Below, one piece after another: positions 56,243 through 64,000 of a DNA stretch of 64,000 bases. The notes under the pieces are model-generated. The model worked only from the letters and a program-made list of their open reading frames with translations. It had not been told where the DNA came from and ran no database searches. The first letter of the stretch is position 1, and each line of letters starts with the position of its first letter. Source of the stretch: Filosporella fistucella (Eukaryota; Ascomycota; Leotiomycetes; Helotiales); contig JAQJZZ010000002.1 of NCBI GenBank assembly GCA_030077755.1, positions 1,612,001 through 1,676,000 on the forward strand. Reading direction: 5' to 3'. A program made the translations under genes and the position numbers.

Positions 56243-57734
56243 TGTGACAGCTCGTTGAAAGTAAAGACTCAAAGTCAAGGCTGTGGGAAATGGCCTGTCT
56301 TAAGAAGTGCAAAATGGAATGGGGGTGCAGGACATGGTCTATACGCATATAGCCTTCCGTGCATCTGTACCTAATAAATAATCTCGAGAATCATACCCAT
56401 GGAAGCACTTCCTGCTATAGTCACCTTCCAAATAAGGATAAAGAAATTGCTGTAGCCCCATGGTGTATGGAGCAGATAGAGATAGTGATATCGAGTGATC
56501 CGATATGTTGGTTTTCAGGTTGGAAGTAAATACACCTGCCATATTGAGATGATCTTGCCTTCGCATCTTGAAGATCAGAGGGAAAGTCAATGTGGGCAGC
56601 GCGAGCTGTCAGTGGCACTTATCACAACATACCCAGCTCGTACGCGACGGAATGAAGATTCCATGTTGTAAGGGTCGACCAGGCTCGGTAAGTAGTATTA
56701 AGGTTCTGACCAAAGCTTTGAACTACTACCGAGATGGTTTGAATATCCATGTTACATCTGCATTGGCCAATAAAACTTGCATTCTGTCCAGTATAGCCTT
56801 TCCTACTAGGAGGCCTCGACTGGATAAACTGATTGGTATTAATTATCGACAATAATTACAGGCATTGGGTGCACTAACAAGCTGGGTTGTGCGGGAGCAG
56901 ATGAGCACACTACGATAAGAGTGCCCCGCTGTGAACAAGCAACGCCGAGGCAAATTTAGAATCCTAGTTCGGTAGATTAGAAAGTCGCGCTTAAAAATGA
57001 GCAAAGTTTAGTTAACTATCGTAAAATATAATAATAATAATTTAGTCATGGAAAGATATTCTTTATTATTGTAAAAGGGCTCTGAACTCAGTGTTAATTG
57101 TACTAGTCACGTGTGGCACGTGTTCGGCTATTTTCTAGTGTTTTGCCATATTATTCCAGGGCTCGACCTTCTGTACATAGCACTTAACAATCATGCCACA
57201 ACTACTGAAGACCACCAGCTGCTTACCCTCCTTTTATTGTTTGTATTATTTGTGGTTCTGTTTACATTATTAGTACTATTTTGGTATACTATAGAAGCAA
57301 AGGCACTGATGTAAGTATTTTATTTTTATCTAATTACTCCTTTGCAATTAGTATATAATTCGTATAAACAATTGATGTAGGAATAATCTAATCTTATGTT
57401 TTGGTAGCTTTAAAGTTCAATTCCTTTTAGTTGTCACTTGATTCAGCTTATTGAATGATCGTGGTAAAAACTTCAGAATTCCTATTGGTTATGTTTTGAC
57501 TTAGCCCCACCTGCATTCCATGTACGAAAGTGTGTCGGGAGCTTCAGAAGACTATCAAAATCCATCTCGTCTCGTCAACTTCAAACTATAGCGATTCTGC
57601 GACAACCCCAGATTCCTGGGATCTGGGCTACATTCAAACCACGAAGTTTACTGGGAGCCCCCATGCGTCATTTGGCTCGACACTCCTTGAATGACCCAAA
57701 CATTGGCAGTTGTAAGCAAGCTTAGAAACCCACC
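56243..57734. other. Divergent intergenic region, OPT transporter / HET protein
   Basis: About 1.5 kb without genes. 56980-57480 is AT-rich with an AATATAATAATAATAATTT run. Two CACGTG hexamers lie 9 bp apart (57108-57113 and 57117-57122). Confidence 0.45.
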
Positions 57735-59575
57735 ATGCGCCTCATCGACACACGAACCCTCAAGCTCCACCAATTTGTTAGCGATAGTAACATACCACCC
57801 TACGCAATTTTATCGCATACCTGGGTTGAGAGCGAAACCACCTTGCAGAGTTTGCCTCGCCAGCTACAGTCCTTGCAAGATGAAGTACCCTCGAAGGACC
57901 TCGAAGGTGTGATTAAGGTAGTATCCTGCTGTGCAACCGCTTTGAAAGATGGATGGGGCTTTGTAGTAAGTGGTAAACTTTCGTTGGAATTGTAGCTCGG
58001 TAACCTGCTTAGTGGATCGATACTTGTTGCATAGACAAGACCAGTAGTTCCGAGTTATCAGAAGCAATCAATTCAATGTTCCAGTGGTACAGGAAAGCGC
58101 AAGTATGCTATGCATACCTCTACGACGTACCATCACAGTCATTGGGTGAGAGTAGTGTCGCCACAGTGGAAAGTCTATACGATCTGCTACAACGAAGCAG
58201 ATGGTTCACTCGAGGGTGGACTCTTCAAGAGCTGCTAGCCCCCGAATGGGTCATTTTCTTGGCCGCTGACTGGTCTGAGCTGGGGACCAAAGCAAGTTTA
58301 TCGACAATGATCGAGGCCATTACAGGGATCACTCACCTTTACAACTTCGAAGAAGCAAGCATGGCACAGAAGATGTCTTGGGCAGCAAATCGTCAGACGA
58401 CCAGACCTGAAGATGTAGCATACTGCTTGATGGGCTTGTTTGACGTTCATATGCCACTTCTCTACGGGGAGGGAACGAAGGCTTTCACACGCTTACAGCT
58501 GGAGATACTCAGCAAGAGTGATGATGAGTCAATATTTGCATGGTCGAATGAAGATTCTCCTCGGAAGTCACCTCGACCAGGACTTCTTGCAGACACTCCT
58601 GCGAGATTCAAGGACTGCGGCCGAATTCAAAGAGGACTTTTCGACGAGCATCGACCTCCCCATTTCATGACGAATAAAGGCCTCCGAGCCGAGCTTCTCT
58701 TAATGCCAGTAGATCTGCCCATTGGAGTACCGCCAGTAAGTAGCATCACATACAGAGCGCCTCTGAACTGTTATATTGGTGATGGAAGCAGCGATGGCAA
58801 CAGTGATCTAAGCAGCGCAAAGATGTCTTGGGTGTCGTTGTTTCTGGTTGAGTGCAATGGCGAGTTTTCACGCCTTGGCGATCCTGAGGAACTCGAGGAC
58901 TCGTTGACATCAATCGATCACAGATTTCGAAGAAGCCTTATCCACATCAAACAATCTGGCCACAACGACATGATCACTGAAGTTTCTCTTCCGGAGCAAG
59001 TCATCTATACAGTCCGCTTCGATGTCGCCGATTTTCTGGATCGTGGCTACACCGTCCAAGGTCTGATCTGGCCTGAGTCCGCTGATAGGTTTAGCTTCTG
59101 GCAAACTGGCCGAGGATCTGACCAGGCACAATTTGAAGTCACAGCGTATTCAAAACAAGCTGCACTGCTATGGTTCCAACACAACTTAATTTTCAGGAGT
59201 TTCACTTTAATCGTATGGTTCTCTTCAAAACGGCCCTGGATAGCCGCGACTGATGGGGACTTTGAGTCGCTTAGAGAGCTTGCATCAACGTTCGACGAGA
59301 ATGGCTGGTGGCCACAAGAGAAAACCAACCCTTCCACTTTCCAGGATCGAGTGGAGATTGACCTTGATCATCCATTCTTTGTTGATGTGGCTCTCTACAG
59401 AGCTGGAACTTTGTATTTCAATGCCAAATCAGCGAAGTACAGGGTCGCTGTTCGACTGAAATCACGCGTCCGAATTGAGAAGTTGGATGGAAGCACTGCC
59501 ACAAAGGATTCCAGATCTATTGATGATGCTACTGAGCTGTTGGATCTAAAGGCGGGGCCTCCAAGTTCTCATTGA
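57735..59575 (+). CDS. HET-domain (heterokaryon incompatibility) protein
   Basis: Exons 57735-57965 and 58013-59575 (47-nt intron) give 597 aa. The start ATG opens the common HET-type N-terminus MRLIDTRTLKLHQFV. HET blocks in order: NIPPYAILSHTWVESE, then across the splice WGFVWIDTCCIDKTSSSELS, INSMFQWYRKAQVCYAYL, and SRWFTRGWTLQELLAPEWVI. RPEDVAYCLMGLFDVHMPLL and GEGTKAFTRLQLEIL follow, typical of the HET-E/HET-D-like subgroup. The C-terminal 300 residues are a variable, beta-rich region with no NACHT or WD repeats. HET proteins mediate non-self recognition and can trigger hyphal compartment death; which allele or partner this one recognises cannot be read. The frame is intact, in contrast to the relics around it. 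Confidence 0.93.
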
Positions 59576-62500
59576 AGGGATATATATCCTCATCACCTAC
59601 AAGATGTGCCAAGGGTTTACGACAAGACAAAGATGGGCCTGATATCCGAAGAGACCGTCGAGAGCCTCCAAGGTTAGCTGGTAGACACTGAGTACCGAAA
59701 TCGGACTTCATCCTGGACCTTGAGTAGGTTGTCTTGAATACGACAGAGGATATGAACTTGGTGAAGTTTATGGGATTTTTGGTGCTTTGCCATGTCACAA
59801 ATTTTTCAACCTTCAATGATCTCCTTCGAAGGTACCAACAGCTTTCCAGCGAGTGGTGCAACCACTCATATTATTCGGTCATCTTTCTCTTCTCCCTATC
59901 AAAGACAAAAACTGCCTCTCAGATGATCTTCCAAGTTCAGGTCCCAAATCTACTCCTTCCTTTCTGGGTCCAATTGTTTCGCGATCTCATCACGATTCTT
60001 TCCAATTTCGGGGAGTGCAAAATCTATAACTATCCCTGTCATCGACTGAAGGCCACAATTGAGCATGCTGTTTCGACATCAACGGCGTCGTAAGCTTTGA
60101 GCGCCAATGGAATCTCATCTACGGAGTTTGATTTCTGAGATCAGGGGCTGGAAGACGTAGATATCTTGCATGGCTATTCCCGTTCCCATACCCAAGTGAG
60201 GAGAGTTTGCATGAGCAAGAGTCTCCTAATAGAAAGTCGAATATCATGAAACGTATGCACTGGGGGATGCTCAAAATCGGCGAGACTTGTATGTCTTGGA
60301 TAGCCCATTTTAAACGATCAGACCGAACCTCTGTGTATCTAATGTACTTACTGCAATTGTGCTGCTAAAATTATCTCCCCAACCAACGAAAGTATCCGGA
60401 ACTCTTCTGTATTGCGTGCCTCGACGAAAAGTTCATCCCAGGTTTTGGATCCCTGCACTTGGTAGTTTGTTGTTCGCATTATCAATCTAGAGGGTAGAGT
60501 CCATTTTTAATGATTGTAAAGGCAAAGTTTTACTAGGCTCAACATACGACTGATACTAGAGTGTGGGCAAGGACTCGGAATGCGTTGATTGGTTCGAAAG
60601 GCAATCTTGGTTGGCGTTCTCGTCCTCCGCACTCAGCAGCATGTACGTAGGGAACTAATGCTCATCCATATAACCCAGATCGAGAGTAGGATCCAAATAC
60701 CCCTATAGTATATGCATTACATCCTGGTGATTCAGTTTATGCATAAAATCCTCGTTGCATTGGCCGATAAGTTCCTTGTCCGCTCGCGATATGTAATTAC
60801 TTGGCCCTGAGCTTATACAGCAACGACCAGGATTGAAATGCATGCGCCCAAAACGTCCGATCTAGAAGTTCCATGCAGATAAGGCGGTTAAAAGCCCTTA
60901 TCGTCTCTCACGATAACGGGAAAGTGGGGGTAAGGAGACGGGATATTGAATAGCCCACGCCGTAGAAACATGCCTGGAATAGATCGGCTACATTGTAGCA
61001 ATAGGACGTGTGGATGATCTCTCTCGATATCATCACCTTCCAAATTGCGGTAAGATCGCACGACCAAGTTATACTAAATAATATGTGAATTCACATGCAG
61101 AACTCGACTTACATGAGATGTGACAGCATTCTATTAAATTTGGGGTCAATAGAAGGAGTAGGACGTGCTGATACGATTGTAGAAGATGAATGTTGTCTGT
61201 TGCATTGATGCGCTGATATGAGGATAATGTTGATGGTCTGCTAAGTCGTATTAGAATATCAACGCGAAAATGAAATAATCAAAATCAAAACATGACTGCA
61301 AAATCCAGAATCAATGGCTTGCCCAACAGCTGATCACTTACTTGCCTTTTGAATCAACGGGCACTTCTTGCGACGATTCTATCCCGTGGTGACACTTCTT
61401 CTGGTGCTGCTTGGAAGGATCAAGCCTTTCTGGCGTTCTTGACTCCGCAAAGGTTAAATATGGCGAGCATCCACCTCTGAACGGCCGATGTTCAGGGTGC
61501 TGTATAAGGCAGCCGTGCCGTGTTAGTGCCACAGTAGCCACAGAATTTCCTCCAACATTTGTCCTCATATCCTTTATTCACTTGCCGTATTGGAACAACC
61601 TGGTAACCAAAAGCTGTCATGTGGAAGCATACCCACTTTACTATCATCTGCCAATATCTCGATCATTTAGAACGATTTCCAATTGATTTTACTCCACTAG
61701 ATGCTCGCAAAAGTTTATCAGCCTTCAGGTGTCGTTCTGCTGAGGTGTGTTCAAATCATGCTTGAAAATCGCTGTCCTTGGCATCGATATGAATGCGACC
61801 ATCAGGCGAACCACGCTACTGGTTGGCTCTTTGATTCTATATAAGGAAGACTTCGTGGAAAAATCGTTGAGATGCTCTTGAATGCAAACATTCCCTACCT
61901 TTTTTCCATTAGAATCCTGAAACTCTTCGATACTTTCCCGCTATATCTCAGTCTCGGAGATTTCGCGCATTGTTGTACTTCATTATTGGGAAAACGAATA
62001 GGAACCGTGGAGTGAGAGTGAAAAGCCCAACGCTGAAAGAATTTTCGTCACCCAGGATGATCTGGATCGATTCCTGAATTGCGAAGTATTTCGAGAGATA
62101 TAGAGAGCAGTATGAACTGAAACTTAACCGAAGGATAGAAGTAGTACCTGTCGTGAGCGACTCAATGCTTCTTCCCTTCAGCAACAAGGACTCATTGTGG
62201 GCAACTACGTAGAGCCGATTAACTTCCCTCAATGCAGGCCTTTTGAAGGTGCAATCCCAAGTTCGCAAGACTTCGAAGTCGTTTGGGAGAAGGCAAGGCT
62301 AGTCTATAACCACTCTACCTCCATTGCCCACAACTTCTAAAATTCGTCCCGCACTTCGCCATCGACATAAATGCGCGGGAATGATCAGTATCCCTTGGCA
62401 TATACCATTGATAAGGTAACTCTATCTTCGTTTCGCTGCTCCAGTGATATTGCATTGGATGTAAAGAGCTGGACATATCTGACCATCTCTCGTGTATTTT

Positions 62501-62599
62501 TCAGATAGGACAGTCTTCATAGGCTAGTCGCACATACCGCTTTATCATCAAGTGGTCTCATGAAGACTTCAAAAGTCTCAAATGTGCAGTGCTTGTTTG
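59576..62599. other. Three kb without an intact gene
   Basis: Frames are short. A minus-strand stretch at about 62300-61948 (FEVLRTWDCTFKRPALREVN, RLYVVAHNESLLLKGRSIES) looks coding-like but has no start. It may be another exon of the decayed ankyrin/STAND-type gene just upstream on that strand. Elsewhere nothing recognised. Confidence 0.4.
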
Positions 62600-63493
62600 T
62601 CAGCGCATAGAGCAGTATAGACTTGCCAGTGGTTGATGGTTTATTTGCCATTGACGATCGATTTCAAGCAACAACATGAGAACCTCGTTCATTCTGCTCG
62701 CGGCATGATCATACGCTTCATTTGTGAAAGCAATGTGCCATAAGGAGCATCCATCCTTCTCATAGTCTTTGAAAAAAGCATCATGTTCAAACAGTAACTT
62801 GAGGATGCTCGCTGATGAACCGTTTCTGGTGAAGTGCTGAACTAAGGAGTCTCCACAACTGTCTGCTGCTAAAAGATTTGCTCCGGCATTCAAAGGCGAT
62901 GTAATAACATCCGGAGCGATGATCCAATGATAACTATCAAGAGAATGTAGTGGTGTGTTTCCTTTGCCAGTAATTCCTACGCAGTCTTCATTCTGAGTAC
63001 AAAAAGAGACATGGAGTGCGGCACTGTTGATGTTGGGAATCTCGTCAATTTCTCGGCTCGTCCATTCTAGGGATGCCCATCGTTGAAAGTCAAATGAAGT
63101 GCTAATCAATTTAGACATAATATCGAACATTTCATCGCCTCCTGACTGGGATAGCTGGAAGTGATGCATTCAGCTCTTGACAGCATAATCAAGAAAGTGG
63201 TAATGAGATTTTGAATGCTCGTATTCATAGGGTGCCAAAGTTGTTTGAGAATCCGATTTATAGTCATATAGGTTATCAGACTTGCATATATTTTCAATAT
63301 CCGGGAAAGTCTCTGCATCATTGTCCTTCAGACCACCCGATAGCAGGTACCTTGTGCAAGTGAGAGCCAACTTCCCGTGAACAGAAGTCTCGTTCAAGAC
63401 TGGGAAATGCTTCGATAGAAGGGGTCTTTGAAGCCTCCCTTGAGTCAAACAAAAGTTATGGGAAAGAATTATGAATAACTTGAAGTGTTTCAT
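62600..63493 (-). pseudogene. Ankyrin/STAND-type relic interrupted by a stop codon
   Basis: One minus-strand frame is open from about 63493 to 62600 except for TGA at 63170-63172. Upstream of it: LQRPLLSKHFPVLNETSVHG, KLALTCTRYLLSGGL. Downstream: MHHFQLSQSGGDEMFDIMSK, then ankyrin-like units (GKGNTPLHSLDSYH, ITSPLNAGANLLAADSCGDS, ASILKLLFEHDAFFKDYEKD, GCSLWHIAFTNEAY). The stop falls in YAVKS-stop-MHHF, where Trp is usual in such proteins, so TGG to TGA is the likely change. Other-frame remnants continue upstream (LAFPPSLEVLEDETLQVIHN near 63540-63480), suggesting a longer NACHT/STAND-ankyrin protein. Such genes are abundant, fast-evolving and often decayed in filamentous fungi; many act with HET proteins in non-self recognition. 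Confidence 0.55.
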
Positions 63494-63802
63494 CTTCCAA
63501 CACTTCCAATGAGGGAGGAAATGCCAATTTCATTGTATTCTTCGCGCTATCCGTAAACTTCTCAGGCGGGAAAGAAGCTTCGAGGGCGGATGGACCTCAT
63601 TCAGACGAAGGGGTCTTGCTAAGAGAGTGACGAGCGCAAGGGAAGAGCGAATTGCGCAATTCGACGAGGCTTTGAAATGTGACGGCCTTGCATGATCACC
63701 ATCGATCTTTCGAGGTGGTAGCAAACTTGAGGAGCTAGACTCAAATCGTGACAAATCGGTTGTTGCGAGGCACGCGATCATGATTATCACGCACTGTTGC
63801 AA

Positions 63803-64000
63803 GAAGATTCATTTGCTTTCAAAGACACACGTTTAAAAAGAAGTACATGAATGAGATATTCAGACTTGACGTCGAATCAAAGCTTGTCATCATGGGGGAA
63901 CTTCACTCCATCTCCAACCGTTCCCCACAAGGCAACACTAACTGAGATGATGGTGACTCACGTGATGCAAGTCTTGGCAAAGAAAGCTTTCTTTTGACAT
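63803..64000. other. Window end, no gene seen
   Basis: Only short frames. TCACGTGA occurs at 63958-63965. An upstream gene or the 5' part of the relic may lie beyond the window. Confidence 0.3.

Noticed and set aside
57111..57314. 67-codon hydrophobic frame (Leu/Val/Phe runs)
   Set aside because: It arises from the AT-rich stretch; T-rich codons give hydrophobic residues by chance.
1..64000. General enrichment of CACGTG sites for the bHLH factor
   Set aside because: I found about seven hexamers in 64 kb, fewer than the roughly 16 expected by chance; only the 8-mer TCACGTGA near the oxidases is kept as a weak hint.
1..64000. tRNA, rRNA or CRISPR features
   Set aside because: No cloverleaf with matching A and B boxes, no rRNA-like blocks and no regularly spaced short repeats were seen by eye; a tRNAscan run would settle the tRNA question.

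Overview
The window is nuclear DNA of a filamentous ascomycete (Pezizomycotina). Genes carry short GT-AG introns of about 43-100 nt with CTAAC-type branch points. There is a HET-domain gene, small cysteine-rich secreted proteins, F-box/2EXR/BTB hypothetical proteins, and an Rpd3/Rpn11/Tim50/uL14 housekeeping set. Gene style and protein content look most like a Leotiomycete (Helotiales), but that placement is an inference. All exon models below were worked out by hand from splice signals and frame continuity.

Layout. 1-5.1 kb: a GCPII/Vps70-type M28 membrane peptidase cut by the window edge, divergent from a 635-aa MFS transporter. 5.3-13.8 kb: an Arg/Gly-rich small protein, a Ser/Thr-rich secreted wall protein, an F-box protein, a secreted protein with a broken frame and a BTB-like protein. 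13.9-17.5 kb: decayed genes. 17.6-23.4 kb: a 2EXR-type protein, TIM50, a 90-aa ten-cysteine secreted protein and a Clr5-like protein. 23.4-27.3 kb: a gene desert. 27.3-32.5 kb: the housekeeping block of RPN11 (-), RPD3-type histone deacetylase (+) and ribosomal protein uL14 (+). 35.5-36.3 kb: a bHLH-zip regulator. 38.7-49.2 kb: four neighbouring secreted-protein genes, namely a Fet3-like multicopper oxidase, a bilirubin-oxidase-like multicopper oxidase, an unknown 565-aa secreted protein and a class II-type haem peroxidase. 51.8-53.1 kb: a zinc-knuckle pseudogene. 53.5-56.2 kb: an OPT transporter. 57.7-59.6 kb: a HET protein. 62.6-63.5 kb: an ankyrin/STAND-like relic.

Two themes stand out. 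First, the 38.7-49.2 kb run groups four secretory-signal proteins, three of them oxidoreductases acting on metal, phenolic or peroxide substrates. A class-B bHLH gene lies just upstream, and its basic region predicts CACGTG binding. Second, several relics (about 15-17.5, 37.9-38.4, 52 and 63 kb) stay open for long stretches in one frame but are interrupted by stop codons that single C-to-T or G-to-A changes could explain. This is what RIP or simple decay would leave. Intact housekeeping genes sit between these relics, so decay is local.

Other points: an 8-nt microexon encoding part of a copper-binding motif, a GC-AG intron in the second oxidase, a 28-bp near-perfect palindrome in a divergent promoter, and an apparent one-base deletion near the start of the uL14 gene that a downstream acceptor could bypass.
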